A DNA stretch of 64,000 bases from assembly GCA_027382625.1 (NCBI GenBank), contig JAJKFJ010022734.1, positions 1-64,000 of the forward strand, given 5' to 3'. The notes under the pieces were generated by a model that was not told where the DNA came from, made no database searches, and saw only the letters and a list, made by a program, of their open reading frames with translations. Positions 20,530-34,338 of this stretch are shown here, piece after piece. Within the stretch, counting starts at the first letter, position 1; every line of letters starts with the position of its first letter. This DNA is from Tetmemena sp. SeJ-2015 (taxonomy: Eukaryota > Ciliophora > Spirotrichea > Sporadotrichida > Oxytrichidae). The translations under genes were made by a program, and so were the position numbers.

Positions 20530-20831
20530 TTAAATAATTTATGCTTAAACTAAAAATCTCAGAATATTACAGACAGAATATGTCAAAGATATTATAGTTT
20601 TGGGAAATTTCTTAAAATTAAATAATCTTAGATACATTTGCTCTACTCAGTACCTCTTTCACAGCCACACAAGACATTTTTATATATAGATGCTTAACTA
20701 TCATCTATCGTACTAAATTAAAAGTCATTGTTGTGCTGAAGATAAAAAGTCACAAAGTAGGGATGGTCTTGAGATTATAAAAATCATAAAAATGAATTAT
20801 AGATTAGCTTTAGATACCAAATATTTTATAG

Positions 20832-23380
20832 TCAAAAGATAGAGTACTTTCCAAGCGAGGTCGCATAAATTACTCTGTCACCTTTGGAGCTTAATTGGAA
20901 ATTATAGTTCTTGTGATCCTCATTGACTTAGAAAGTTGCCCAGAGAAACTTAAGGAGCATTTATAGTTTCTCCAATTGTTATTATAGAAGTTTAGTTAAT
21001 TAATTCTGCAATGGCTGAGATTTCTAATTTTAATCACTAGCAGTTCTCTCATTTTAATGCTCAATCGATAGGAAGAGTTATAAATAAGTTAAAAGCAATG
21101 AATGATAATGAGTTGTTTGCTATTGCTGGAATTTGGAACTCTTTTGCACGATATCTTTTTCCCATCGCTTGAGCATTCTGTTCTTTACGTTATCAAAGAA
21201 GGAAATCATAGAAATTCCATTTCCGCTTAACTCAAAATTTAATACATTACATAGTCCCAATCTAAATTATGACTCGTCTCCATTTATATTATCCGAGGAA
21301 TTGTTGCGCAAGAGGCAATATTCTTTTGCTACGATGTAAGCATAGAACTCAAGTGGTCGCTTCATTGAATCTTTCCAGGTACCTGCAGTTTTCTGTAAAG
21401 ATACATTAAAACCCATGAAACTCTGCTGTAACTCATTTTATGAAATATAATGAAATTTTTGTAATAAAAACGATACTCCAATGGTTTCCACTCCATTGGA
21501 ATATTGCTCTCCTCTCTCTGCTGCTCTAGGATATGTAAGTATTTGAACCAGTTGCACATCACTTCACTGTAGAATTAATTACTTGGCTTGATGAATCTCA
21601 GATTCATGCCCCAGCTAGAAATGTCTTCCTCTTCATTAGCTAGAGTTGCAATTTATTGGTTTGGTGCAATCTTATCTAGAGCATCTTTGGTCAGCTCAAT
21701 CACATTAGTCACAAAGCAGGCAGTCACAGTCTCTTGGATCATTTACTTAGACTTTGCCTTCTGAGAAATCAAGTCAACAGTCGCACTTGCCTTTCGAAGG
21801 AGCTTCTCATTTAGTTTCATTCCTTAATATCAATCTATGCTATTCATATTTGAAAGAGATATAATCCTTTCTTGTCATTCTTAGATTTTCCAGAAACTTT
21901 GCTCTTAGAAGCTGAACCCTCAAATGGCTCGAGCTCATCATCAAAGTTGTATCTTTCAAGTTATCTGAACCTCCTCTTTTTAAGGGCAGTTCTATGACTC
22001 TTCGGAGACTCCATCTTTATCATACCTGTACTGAGATTGTCATCTAAGCTATTTAAATCGAGCATCCTCATCTTTGAATAATACCATTATCATAAGTAAA
22101 TACTAAAATTTGTTTAGTCTTTCTCTTGAGTCTCCCCATTTCACTATTGTATTCGCTTCTTTGCTCTCCCTCGTCAGAATCTTCTCTCTCCTCTTCCTAA
22201 GTGTGTGTAGTGAAGGTAGTGTTCCCAGCAGATTTCCTATTACTGGCCTAGTTACTTTGCTTTTTCTCCTCCTTATCTTGAGCAGATGCCTGCTTCTTCT
22301 CCTCTGGGAAATAATATTCTACTACCTTCTCAGTAGCAACTAGAAGAGGTTTGATGACTTTATCCTTAATCAATGAGAAGTTGTGATTTTCAAGATTAGC
22401 ATCAGAGTTCAATCTCAAATATCTAGGGATCATTTGGAAGAAACCTGGGAAGTTGTTACCAAAAATGGAACCATGGTGCTACTGAGGAGCCTAAGTTGCA
22501 GTTTATGCCTGAGATTAATTGCTAGGCTAGCTTTGTAATTGAGAGTCAGTACCGCTCGCTCTCCTCTACTGTTCAGTTTTAGGCTTCATTAAGCTAGTTA
22601 AATGAAAAAATATATAACCCTTTTATGGAAGTTGATGACTTGTGAGGCTATAAAGGTAGTTACTGAGTGTTGCTAGTGTTTGGAGAGTCGGCCAGAGTTT
22701 GCTCAATTTGGTTTCTTGTTCCCTCCTTCTTTTCTCTTTTCCTTTGCTGCTAGTTATACTGAGCAAGTGCTTTTTACAATACAAAAGTTTAGTATACTTC
22801 ACACAATATGATGTTTATAAACTTAGCTTTTTCAGTGAGCTGAGTTTGAAACTTCTAGTCGCTCTCAATCTTGCGAAGAATGTTTTCATATTCCTTTAGG
22901 GCCACAAAATAGAAGGTATGAATTAGACTCTTAAAGATATTCTGGTCCAAGATTTTGTATCCTCTATTCTCAAGGTGTGTGTTATATTTTCCACACATTT
23001 TAATTTAAGGTGCTGGAGTAGATCCTTGAAATAGTTCTCGAACATCTACACTCAGAGATATGATTAGCATTGGTAAGGTAGTAGATTGAAAATTTGGAGT
23101 TGGGAAGTTAAAATGGAAAGTGGTATAGCTTACCTGTTCTGAGTTAACTGCCGCTTTTTGGTTATTTGTGTTGGCTGGTGAATAATATCCCAAAATAATA
23201 GCCAAAATGGAATAGGTGCATATATTTAATTGGACTATAGTTGACGAGGTAGAAGTTAAAGATTCTCGTGAAGTAGTGATCAGGTTTAATCCTGAGTTGT
23301 TGCTGGTGCGCGAACTGAGGTGGGTTGAAGGCGACTGCCTCGTTGAAGTATTTGAGCCACATTTCACCTAAGCCAAACAT
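20832..23380 (-). CDS. large protein of unknown function, 6 IESs
   Basis: One gene of about 650-700 residues once six IESs are removed. From ATG 23380: FGLGEMWLKYFNEAVAFNPP, a conserved-looking N-terminal domain through GYKILDQNIFKSLIHTFYF, a basic Gln-rich linker (KREKKEGTRNQIEQTLADSP), a disordered acidic middle, then a C-terminal helical region (CNWFKYLHILEQQREESNIP, MEWKDSMKRPLEFYAYIV). TGA at 20834. ATG 22589 looks like a separate gene start, but the AGGCT-pointer IES joins the two halves in frame. I recognise no family. The true start may lie slightly upstream of 23380. Confidence 0.65.
21372..21484. other. IES, pointer TTTCCA (TGGAAA on the coding strand), 113 nt
   Basis: TTTCCA at 21372 and 21485. 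Removal deletes a stop and yields SNIPMEWKDSMKRPLEFYA in frame. Confidence 0.85.
21821..21864. other. IES, pointer TCCTT (AAGGA on the coding strand), 44 nt
   Basis: TCCTT at 21821 and 21865. Removal deletes stops and joins SKNDKKG to MKLNEKLLRKASATV. Confidence 0.85.
22071..22117. other. IES, pointer TCTTT (AAAGA on the coding strand), 47 nt
   Basis: TCTTT at 22071 and 22118. Removal deletes a stop and joins GRLKRK to MRMLDLNSLDDN. Confidence 0.8.
22581..22644. other. IES, pointer AGGCT (AGCCT on the coding strand), 64 nt
   Basis: AGGCT at 22581 and 22645. It removes the apparent stop of the upstream half and the apparent start of the downstream half, giving TQQLPLQPKTEQQRRASG and fusing them into one gene. 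Confidence 0.75.
22769..22825. other. in-frame IES without stop, pointer GCTTTTT, 57 nt
   Basis: GCTTTTT at 22769 and 22826. Removal joins QTQLTEKA to LAQYNQQQRKREKK. The insert is a multiple of three without TGA and reads as hydrophobic, foreign-looking residues if kept. Confidence 0.7.
22999..23224. other. IES, pointer TTTAATT (AATTAAA on the coding strand), 226 nt
   Basis: TTTAATT at 22999 and 23225. The longest IES I can place in a coding region; removal joins VNYSPIK to MCGKYNTHLENRGYK. Confidence 0.8.
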
Positions 23381-23668
23381 GGTTAGACACCGGACAGTAA
23401 ATATAGAGAGAAGGGATCTCAAATAAGCAAAGATGCACCCAATTATTTGGCTATATCAGTGACGCATCATTATAGATGACATCATCAGATTTATAAGAAG
23501 AACTCAAGTTTACAAGCATCTCTTTAAAATTAAGAATTTATCCCAGCTTGTGAGCTCACTCTTAAACAGATTATATACTCGTGAATACGTCATGATTGAA
23601 TTAATAAATATTGCATAAATAATGTGATAGAGAGAGAGAGTTATCGATATTAAATTAGGTGCTTACTA

Positions 23669-24342
23669 TCATACATTTTGAATAAAATTGTTCCTAAAAT
23701 GTAAAAAATTGTTTATAAAAGAAAATTAATTTATTGAATTTATTTAAATCCTAAAATATTGAAGGAAGTTGAGCGTTTATTTACTAGATGGTATTAAAAA
23801 GCGAAATAAGATTGAAAAGAGCAGTACGAGCAAAGCACTTACCCAAGTTAAAATTTACATTTCACATTTATAATCTCTTTAATGGATAAGATAAAAGTTT
23901 TTCTTCATATTTAGTTTGAATATTTCTATGTTCTCAAACTCGTTGAACCACTCGTTAATATTCAAGTCAAAATTGCTACAATAGCAGACCGTCTTTGATT
24001 CAAGCACTTTTAGGTCGCTTCCAATGGGCGGTACTTAATTATCTTTGGGTTGATTTTTGATCAAACTCAAATGGATTATATAAAATTTTTACAATAACTC
24101 TAGTTCTGGTCAGGAGGGGGCATGCCCTGTGATGTCATCCCATAACCTTAACTTTGACTTTGAGACTCACTCCCCTTCTCGGAGCAATTTGAAGCTGCCT
24201 GCTTCTACTCTGAGTCTACCATCATTTAATCTTCATCACATCGTCTAGATCCACCATAGCTAGCGTCTTAGCTTTGCTATTACTGGCTTTGGTTCATCTA
24301 TTGGGAGTGATTGCGGTTTATACATTTACATAAATTAATCAT
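23669..24342 (-). CDS. small Gln/Ser-rich protein, function unknown
   Basis: Begins at ATG 24342. The N-terminal half is Gln/Ser-rich (MNQSQQQQSQDASYGGS, EKGSESQSQSQGYGM). After one IES follows a more ordered segment (PPIGSDLKVLESKTVCYC, NINEWFNEFENIEIF). The frame then runs through AT-rich DNA to TGA at 23671, and the last 60 or so codons are probably not real. No domain recognised. Confidence 0.5.
24053..24084. other. IES, pointer ATTTTT (AAAAAT on the coding strand), 32 nt
   Basis: ATTTTT at 24053 and 24085. Removal deletes a stop and joins QNQSYCKN to QPKDNQVPPIGSDL. Confidence 0.8.
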
Positions 24343-24763
24343 AAACGTGATCTTAAGTTTTATGTGGACTGGGATGAATTGAAGTTAGCTTGTTTGTTTT
24401 AAGTTTCACTCATTTTTTATAATGCTCATTTCACTGCCTCTATCTGATTATATGCACTCCTGTGATAAGAGGCGCCCAGTTTAATATTGCAAAAAATACA
24501 TTCTCATACATTTTTTTATCATCATAACTAAAGTCAATTTATTTCCTCTCTTTATTATTTGAGAATAATTAAACTTAGGTTTTGGAGTTGATGATGACGT
24601 ATTCTTTATCCGATCGAATTACAATTTAATTCGCATTTAGTATTTCATTCTCATTACAGATAACTCTGCCATATTCAGTCTCTCTTTAAACAATGATAAA
24701 ATGTTCCATTCAATTTAAAGAGATTAATTTAGGATGAAGGAAATGCGAATAATTAAATCAAAT
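24343..24763. other. AT-rich spacer between divergent genes
   Basis: Presumably holds both 5' ends. No distinct promoter element is recognisable. Confidence 0.4.
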
Positions 24764-26591
<1,828 letters not shown>

Positions 26592-28234
26592 CCTAAAAAT
26601 TATTTGATTATGAAGTTGATTTTTAAGTTATTAGTGAATCATTAAGAATTTTTAATTATTTTGCTACTTGAGTGATAGTGTTTAGATTTATGTCTCGATA
26701 TAGTAAAATTATTTAAATTAGATTTAACTCAGATGTCGTCGGTTATACAGATTTAATTTAAACTCCCTAAAAACCTCATCAGCGAGATCTATTAAAATGT
26801 ATTTGTGATTAATGTGAGTGCTCTTTTTTTAGAGAAGTGGGTTTTATAGCTTGGTGAGCCTCCGCATAAATTTCTCCCAAGGACATGAGCAGTGTTTAGG
26901 AGTATTTTAGAGGCGCAGAACTAGGGGTTAGCTAATGGAACACGCAGTTTTAAAAGCAAGCAGATTCACTAAGATTATCTCTGATATACTAGTCTCGATA
27001 ATTGGAAAAAAATTACAATCTCTCACTCTCATTTTAATTTAATATATGATAATTGGATATTTGGGAGATAATAAAAGAGAAAATGATTAACCTGCGCATT
27101 TTAAAGGAGTTTCATTTCAGATATCCAAAAAACATCTCCACCGGAGATATATAAAATATCCCTTTCTTAATATCTATACTTTTTTATTTATGAGACCGAG
27201 TTTCGATCAGATATCAGATAATGTGAAGCTTTAGTTGACCAAAAGAGCACAAAATGCGATTTACAAATGCCAAAATTAACTTGACTAATACTATGTGCAG
27301 AGAGCAATTCTTAAAATAAAATAGTATAAATGCGAGCTAGAACAAAAAGCCAAAGTTATATCATCATTTTGTAAATTATTTATACTTTAAGTAGTATTCA
27401 GCCTATTTTAACTATTTAAACTTCCTCAAAATGACTCAGGATAAACTTTAAATGCTTTTAATTTTTGTAGAACTACACTTTATGTTGCAACAAATAAATT
27501 CAACCATCTTAAATTCAGACCAATAATCCAGCATTTATTTCTCCTACTGGAAAGGAAATCCTTAATTCAGCGTTCTTATCAATATCAGAGTGGCTAAACT
27601 ATAATCTCTAAAATTATATCATTTCAACATGCGTTTGCATTTTTGGATATCCACTCATTAATCTCATCAATTTAAAATTTCATCTTCATCATCATCATTC
27701 TACTTATTTTATTAATATCTCTTGGTGCTTATAATAATCGTATATTAATTAATTTAGCTCGCTATCCTTCGCTCTCTTAAATTATACCTCTTTATTAACT
27801 TGGATATCTCTTTTTATCAAAGTCATAATTATTAAATATTTTTTAATGAATCTCTCTAATTTTAAGTTTACACATGAAACCTTAATTATAAATAAAGGTA
27901 AATAAAAATGCTGCGAAAGTTGATTTGAATATGACATAAATCAAAAAAGTCTACTAGGACTTATAATGAAGGAAAATTTGAGATAGTTATCCTAATTGGC
28001 TAAATTAATGGAGTAGACTGGGTTCTAATTATAATTTTATCTTAAAATTAATGGCTATATATTTTATTGTTTTTTATTTTCCTTTATTTAAAATTACTAA
28101 TTTTCTAATTATAAATATTAAATTGCGTCTCTTAAATATCCTCTTTCCATTTAACCGATGTTACTAACAAAATTCACAATTAGTCACCAGTGGATGGTAT
28201 ATAGAGTGATTTGGTGAGTGAAAAGGTAATCTAA
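26592..28234. other. gene desert, probably germline-limited
   Basis: About 1.6 kb of AT-rich sequence with no sustained ciliate-code frame on either strand and no long repeat. It is the longest clearly non-coding stretch in the window. Confidence 0.5.
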
Positions 28235-28307
28235 GCCGACATGGCCTAATGGATAAGGCGCTTCCCTCCTAAGGAAGAGATTGGGGGTTCGAGTCCCCCT
28301 GTTGGTG
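28235..28307 (+). tRNA. tRNA-Arg (anticodon CCT)
   Basis: 73 nt fold as a cloverleaf: acceptor GCCGACA with TGTTGGT (two G-U pairs), anticodon stem CTTCC/GGAAG with loop CTCCTAA giving anticodon CCT, T stem GGGGG/CCCCC with loop TTCGAGT, discriminator G. No intron and no encoded CCA. Reads AGG. Confidence 0.95.
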
Positions 28308-28309
28308 GC

Positions 28310-28315
28310 TTTTTT
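28310..28315 (+). terminator. Pol III terminator after tRNA-Arg
   Basis: A run of six T starts two bases after the tRNA 3' end, the usual RNA polymerase III stop signal. Confidence 0.75.
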
Positions 28316-28450
28316 ATAACCGTACGCGTTTAAATTCAAATTCATAATCAAGATTCTCTTTTCTTTTTCAAATTTTATAATGTCCTATGCTCCAGATATT
28401 CAGAGATTTAGAAATAAAAATTAACTATCCTCTAAATAAAGGCAAGTATC

Positions 28451-31017
28451 TCATTTATATTTTTTCTCAACGATTTGTAGGATTTAAACTCTCTATGAGT
28501 CTCTACCTTGCTTACTCTTCAGCTCTTTAGGTATTTTAAATCTCCTATACAGCCTCACTTTCTAATTTCTACAGGTCTTAAATCTGCCTTTCGAAATCTA
28601 ATATCCTTAAACATACGAATACATTAGCTATTTTTAGAAAATAATTATCCTCCTCTATTCAGTCCAAACATCTTCCTTGTAGCCTTCCCTCACCTCTAAG
28701 AATTTACTCTATCTATAATATTCAACCTTAGATTTGCCTCTGGCTTTATCCTCCTGTACTTGCTATCTTCTAAACTTATTGAATTCCAAAAGCTCCTATT
28801 TCAGTCAATTCAAACGTTCTATTTCTAACTTCTTGCTTTCTTTCATAGCTAAAGCGTTTAAAGATTTTTTCATTTGTAGATCTTGATATAAAGTTGAATA
28901 AATGCTTCGTTATAAATAAAATGTGAAATTGATCTATAGATGACTTGTTGACCTTTATCTCTTCTCTCATATTGAGAGTCTATTCCTAGAAATATTTAGG
29001 AGGAGATCTATCTACTCTGATTTCAGGTTGACTAAAGTCTTTTTATTGAACAAGCATCTCTTCAGCGTTTGCGTTTCTCGCATTTTGTATATAGTCAGCT
29101 CTAAAAGTTTACTTTTTAATTTTTTGTTTGAGTCTCTAGTCTGCCTGCTTTAAAGTATTCAATCTGCAAATAAGCTTCTAAAGCTCAGCTTCTTTTCTAT
29201 TGGGAAAAATATTATGAAATATCCACTAATTCTTACTCTCTTCTTATCTTGTAGGCTGAAACTATAGTTAAAGAAAAATTAAATTGTCAATAGTTTACTC
29301 GCGAGCTGAGGTGCTATCTTAGAAGAGCTTCAACTTAATAGCATCGATATCTTAAAATTTGGTGTCTTGACTTGCTGGAATCCATTATTTTTACCCTGAA
29401 TATTGGATCCTACCTTGGTGCTAATTAAATGACTATCCTTAATCCTAATACTCATAACTTTGCTAGTTGAAGGCTTCTCTGTTACGTAAGGCATTGGAGT
29501 TATTGAGATTTGAATGAGACTTTGAGCCCTTAAGATGCCTTATAACTTATTTTTGAGTTTGAAATCCCTCTTGTGCTTTAATATGATGATCAATTGGATC
29601 AGTCTATTGCGCCTAAGCTGTATTAACTTATTGATTCGTATTTTCACCAAACAGTTTGATCTGCTAAGCATACTAATTCGATTGAGTAGGCTTTATAAAT
29701 TGCTTATGTACTTTCTGCTATTCCCGCATGAGCTGATGGACGGTTTAGAGGGGCTCCGTTATTAAAGGATTGTGCACATACTTTTTAGTAGATGAATCGA
29801 CAAAACTCTGTTACTTTTTGTGATTGCTTGGCTATGATGATGTTGATGACTAAACAATCTGAAGAGCAGATTATGCTATATGATCTCTACTGCTTTTTAA
29901 AAATCTAGCAGCCTTATAATGAATATAGAATAACTATTTTATATTCTTTTGAGTGGCAACTTTTTAGAATACTGCTTCATCGGAGTTCTTATATAATATT
30001 GAATTTAATGCATTCATAGTTTAAACTTCTCTGCTGATAAATGATTTGGCCTCTTTTTCTGTTTTCTGAGAGAGTTGCGTTTACGGCTCTTGCCTGCGAC
30101 TGAGACCTGTACATTTTCTTATTATGAGTAGATTCCAGAATAGTTTTCATCCATCTCTAATGCTCAGACAGGTCGTTTGGAAGAACCATCTTCAACTAAT
30201 ATAATATTCATATCTAATAAAATGACTTTAAATTTTGCTTTATAGCAACTGATTTAAGTTCATGATGACCATTGACTTCTAAATGTTGAACATCTCATCA
30301 TCCCTCGATTATAAAATAAAAAGTAGGGATGGACTAACGTTCTTACTGGTTTCAAATAAACTTGGCAGCTACAACTATTGCCCAGAGTACTGTGTATCCT
30401 ATGCATTTTAATTATTATAATCTGAGTTGTAAACTTGTTAACCATTGCGCGAATCTGTTTAGAACATTTGCATCCTTTAAAGGGATCTAGAACTCACAAT
30501 TATACCAATTGTTTAAACGCTTATGAAAATATTAATCTTTCACCAGTTAATCTCTTTGACTTGTGATTTCTGGATCCTGCATGAAGTTCCTCGAAGTTAA
30601 ATTGTGTTTTGCAAACTGAGAGGCTCTTTTACTTTTTAAATCTTAAAATGTAATGTCATCTTGATAACTCTGCAATGAATTGGCAAGAGCCTCTTGGTTA
30701 AGTTCATTATTAAACAATAGAAGTATATATTCATCAAAAGCCTGTGAAGGATGCTAAAAGTTGAGTGCATGAGATTAATCTGGCTTTACTGAATCTCTCT
30801 CCTTTTAATCTTATTTAACAATTTGAAGTTAATAAATTGTATTTTCTAATCTTAAGTTGGATGATGCGGCTCGGCATCTCTAGTTTATTGCTGTTCATGA
30901 ACAAAAGAAGGAGTGTTTTCAGGTTTAATTTCTTCTTTGTTTTTGGATAGAGATCTGAGTTTATTTCTGAAGGTCTTTGAGAGCGCCTCTCCGATGATGA
31001 ATCCTAAACCCATCATT
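28451..31017 (-). CDS. large Gln/Asn-rich protein, function unknown, 5 IESs
   Basis: About 770 residues from ATG 31017 (MMGLGFIIGEALSKTFRNKL, possibly a targeting or anchoring segment) to TGA 28453. After five IESs are removed one frame runs throughout: an ordered early part (QAFDEYILLLFNNELNQEAL, NRFAQWLTSLQLRLQ), a long Gln-rich middle, and a basic helical C-terminus (VRLYRRFKIPKELKSKQG). Well over fifty Gln are TAA/TAG. I recognise no domain. The density of cleanly restored junctions makes the gene itself secure even though its function is not. Confidence 0.7.
28782..28806. other. IES, pointer AATTC (GAATT on the coding strand), 25 nt
   Basis: AATTC at 28782 and 28807. Removal joins RNRTFEF to NKFRRQQVQEDKARGK. 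Confidence 0.8.
30004..30019. other. IES, pointer TTTAA, 16 nt
   Basis: TTTAA at 30004 and 30020. Removing 16 nt joins YQQRSL to NSILYKNSDEAVF. Confidence 0.7.
30193..30245. other. IES, pointer CAACT (AGTTG on the coding strand), 53 nt
   Basis: CAACT at 30193 and 30246. Removal deletes a stop and joins VIMNLNQL to KMVLPNDLSEHQRW. Confidence 0.85.
30308..30413. other. IES, pointer ATTATAA (TTATAAT on the coding strand), 106 nt
   Basis: ATTATAA at 30308 and 30414. Removal deletes a stop and joins TSLQLRL to QSRDDEMFNIQKS. Confidence 0.85.
30806..30846. other. IES, pointer TAATCTTA (TAAGATTA on the coding strand), 41 nt
   Basis: TAATCTTA (8 bp) at 30806 and 30847. Removal joins HHPTQDQ to KERDSVKPDQSHALNF. 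Confidence 0.85.
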
Positions 31018-31211
31018 GCACAAAATAATAAATATCAAAAATAATTTTATCTCCTTTGGGGAATCATTAATATCTCTCTTTTTTTATTCAATATTAAACT
31101 TTGATATTAAGCTAATAACATAAAAAGTAATAATGGACAATTTATAATTTGCAAAACGGATTACTCTTAATCAAAAATTAATTGATTGATTGATAAATTA
31201 AATATCTCAAA

Positions 31212-32193
31212 ATGTCTTAAAATTTGTCAGGAAGTGATAAAAACTCAGACCAGAACTTACAACAAAAAGGGAATATTAAGAATGGCTCATATAATAAAGA
31301 TAGTGATCATGAATCAGATGATGTGGACTCGTAAGAACTTGAGCAACTATCATCATCCAGTTCCTTTGATGAATCCAGCTTGAATCAATAAGTAAACCAA
31401 CAGTTTAAAAAAGGAAAAGATAGCAACAAAAAATTTCGACAACAACCATCTGAGAACCAAATTTTTCAACAGGCTCAAATCTTTCAACCTGACCTCTTCT
31501 AACTGGAAGATGATTTAATGAGCATATCTATGATGGAGGAGAAACTTCTTGAGAGAGAACCCTTTGATAGAGAAGGGTACGACTCTTCGGATTGGCTGAA
31601 AGTTGTGTGTGATAAGGAGATTAAAAGAATCTTACAAGCCTCCTTATAAAGACTTCAGTGAGTTTTAAATCTTTCTGATTTAAGTTTAGAAGGTTGGTTA
31701 AGCAGAGATTTGACTCTCTAAAACACTTGCTACCCAGTGAGAATGATAGGATTGAATTCTTAAAGATGAACAGATGACTTAGCCCTTGCAAGAGGAGTAA
31801 TACAGTCAATACTTAGGAGAATGGGCATTGCTCTAACAAAGGGAAGTCTCTAAAGCAAAGAGAGTAATCAAAATTTTCGTGAAGCTGAAGCCTGAAAACA
31901 TCAAATAAGCCAATAATTTAGGCTCATCTGAACAAGTGTAAATGCCTGCAATGATTATGGGTTCTTCCTCTCTCCTTGAAGACATTTTCTAAATTAAAAC
32001 TTCAAACCTTCCTCATTAGTAAGATCGGAAAAGAAGTTGCTTTTTGGATATGCTTGAGGAAGATTTAGTGGCTTAAACTAAAATATAAGCCTACTCTTAA
32101 ACTTCAATTCGAGCAGGTCAAACTTCAATTACTCATCAAATCTAATTACGATAAGTAATAAAAGGTGTACTTTTTTAAAAAGTCATTTTTTGA
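31212..32193 (+). CDS. acidic Ser/Gln-rich protein, function unknown
   Basis: ATG 31212 opens a Ser/Asp/Gln-rich N-terminus (EQLSSSSSFDESSLNQQ). An ordered segment follows (EREPFDREGYDSSDWLKVVC) and, after two short IESs, a helical part (RRLVKQRFDSLKHLLPSEND; QYLGEWALLQQREVSKAKR) and a C-terminal tail ending at TGA 32191. About 315 residues. No family recognised. A longer C-terminus beyond a further IES is possible, since the sequence after 32193 is still partly coding-like. Confidence 0.6.
31657..31682. other. IES, pointer AGT, 26 nt
   Basis: AGT at 31657 and 31683. Removal deletes a stop and joins QASLQRLQ to FRRLVKQRFDSLKH. The pointer is short. TTAAA at 31621/31760 is a competing longer excision. 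Confidence 0.55.
31765..31772. other. micro-IES, pointer GATGA, 8 nt
   Basis: GATGA at 31765 and 31773 with three bases between. Removing 8 nt deletes a stop and gives DRIEFLKMTQPLQEEQYSQ. Confidence 0.65.
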
Positions 32194-32535
32194 TACCTTA
32201 AATTGAAGCTTAACTCTATTTAATAAAAGCCCCTCAAATATTGACACTATTTAGAAATAAAAAACTACGTTAAAATTCGCAATTTGAAAATGAATGAAAG
32301 CGTCATGCATCTTACTGGAATTGATTAATTATAATGAATTCAGTCATTACTGATGGTTAATTAAATAAATGGAATGAGTTTTTATGATTATTTGTCATTC
32401 TAATTTTCTAATATCTTGCAAACATTTTGAGAGAAGAAGAATCTTTACGATTAATTTCGATTCTATACTTCGCTTTTTTCTTATTTCAGAATTATTCTGG
32501 ATTTTAATTAACTTTTGCTACTATCTACAGAAATA

Positions 32536-34338
32536 ATGAACCCTAACTGTCAGAATCTAAGCCCTTATTTATCCAACCAAAAGAGCCATATGTTTTAATT
32601 TATGAGTGTTTCTTTTTAGCCCTTTGAGTCAATTGAAGAATAAACATCGATTGAAGAGAGTTAGCAAATTTCATATTAAAAAGATGAAGCTTAAATGATG
32701 ATCGGCACAAGTCTTGAAGTTCCAGAAATTTAAGAATAAGAAGAGAGCAGCAGTGGTTTTCACAGTGCAAGATCCAATAATGATTTAGATCTTAACCCTC
32801 ACCAAGATATAGTTTCAAATTAATTAATACAAGAGGAGGTATCCTAACAATAAAACGTTCTCTATAAACTATATTTTTGTTCTACCAGATGAGTTACTTG
32901 AGATTTAGAGCAGAGAGGTTATAGTAGAGGGAGTGGAAGAGGAAAATAAGTAAAGGGAAGTGATTCAAGAATACTAGTATGAATACAATTTTTATGACAT
33001 GGCTTCAATGGAGCCTCATTCAGAATAAATCCCTCCAATTGAGAGAGAAGAGCAGGTTAATCGGCAGCAGCTACAAGAAAATTCAAAGGCGATTGAGCTT
33101 AAAGTAGAGCAAGAAGATTAATTTGAGTTACAACCAGAGTAGAGTATGTCTCCAGTGGCTAATAAAAAGCCATCAGTAGCTGCTTTGGACCCTCTTTAAA
33201 GTCTTTTTATTCGTGTATCCTTATTTATTAGAGTCTTAATGAGGAGGTGATGAAGTAGCGACTTTCTAAGTCAATTCATGCTGACCCAGACTTCAGCAGT
33301 TTCCTAAGCAAATCAGCTTTATTTGACGATCCAGAGGATGAGAACCCATTTCATCAGCAAAAGCTTAATTAGAGTATGATCCATCAGAATCCTTTGTTGA
33401 TGTCCCATATATAAAACCCTCTGGCTAGGAGCTCCATCTAAAAACAAGCTATCACTTCCTCAATACTGAGCAGTTAAATTCAACTAACCCCCACCTTCAT
33501 CATCCAAGAACATTAGATCAACAAAGAGGGAAGATTCATAAATGCCTCCTCATAATATTTATTATGTGTCTTGCAAAATAGATCTGGAATCTGGGGATAC
33601 ATAAAAAGTAGAGTAAAGAGCATGAACCTCGAGTCTCACTCCCTCAACTCATGCAAGATAGAAGGATCAAGAGACTGCTACATTAAAACTGCTCCCAATA
33701 AAAACATAATCCTTTCGTGGAGGTTTCACAATCAGACATCCTACGCCTGGCCCAAGATAAACCTAGCTCATTTAAGATTTAGTTGTGAGTGTATGGCATT
33801 GGTTTATTCTACATAAGGAGTTATTTTGACACTCATGCTAAGATAGCGACCAAGAGTTTGGAGAAACAAATAAAGCCACATCAAATGGGAGAACTGAAGG
33901 CCTGTTTCTACATTCCTCAAAATGTGTCCACAACCAAGATAATTAAATATTTTAGAGTATGCAAAACTTTATAAGATTATACTGCAGCTTAGATTGGAGA
34001 ACTATGCTAAGGAGCCTTTCGGAGAATTTTTCAACGCTATAATTGACCTTCAGCAGCCAGAATAAGTAGGGTAAGACCCTCACTAGCAATAGGCAGATAA
34101 ATTTATTGGAATTAAGTTTTCTTTATTTAAAGACGATGAAGAGGCGTTGAACTTTCAGAAAGCTTACAACTTGCAAGATAAGGACCTTGGTGAATTCAGT
34201 CGCTGCTTCCATGTCCTAAAAGCGTTTAAGATTTTATTACTATACAATTGAATTTAAGCATGTAAGGGTGACGAGAAGGAGGCAGAGAATATCCTCAGTA
34301 AGATGATGATAAGGGAGGCTACAATATTTGATTAGTGA
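32536..34338 (+). CDS. NBR1-type FW-domain protein
   Basis: About 550 residues, ATG 32536 to TGA 34336, after five IESs are removed. The N-terminal half is disordered and Glu/Gln/Ser-rich. The C-terminal part (about 33690-34130) resembles the four-tryptophan (FW/NBR1-like) immunoglobulin-fold domain found in NBR1 and ILRUN: ILSWRFHNQTSYAWPKINLA, a middle strand GELKACFYIPQNVSTTKI, and YFRLENYAKEPFGEFFNAII. In NBR1 this fold helps select autophagy cargo; Atg8 lies 0.3 kb away but on the other strand and presumably on another somatic chromosome. Only one of the signature tryptophan pairs is clear, so the assignment is moderate. Confidence 0.65.
32857..32878. other. IES, pointer GTTCT, 22 nt
   Basis: GTTCT at 32857 and 32879. 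Removal deletes a stop and joins SQQQNVL to PDELLEIQSREVIV. Confidence 0.85.
33200..33231. other. IES, pointer AGTCTT, 32 nt
   Basis: AGTCTT at 33200 and 33232. Removal joins AALDPLQSL to NEEVMKQRLSKSI. Confidence 0.85.
33781..33818. other. IES, pointer AGTT, 38 nt
   Basis: AGTT at 33781 and 33819, inside the FW domain. Removal joins AHLRFS to YFDTHAKIATKSLE. Confidence 0.8.
33952..33988. other. IES, pointer TTAGA, 37 nt
   Basis: TTAGA at 33952 and 33989. Removal yields IIKYFRLENYAKEPFGEFF, the expected last strand of the FW domain. Confidence 0.9.
34231..34251. other. IES, pointer ATTT, 21 nt
   Basis: ATTT at 34231 and 34252. Removal deletes a stop and joins VLKAFKI to QACKGDEKEAENIL. Confidence 0.7.
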
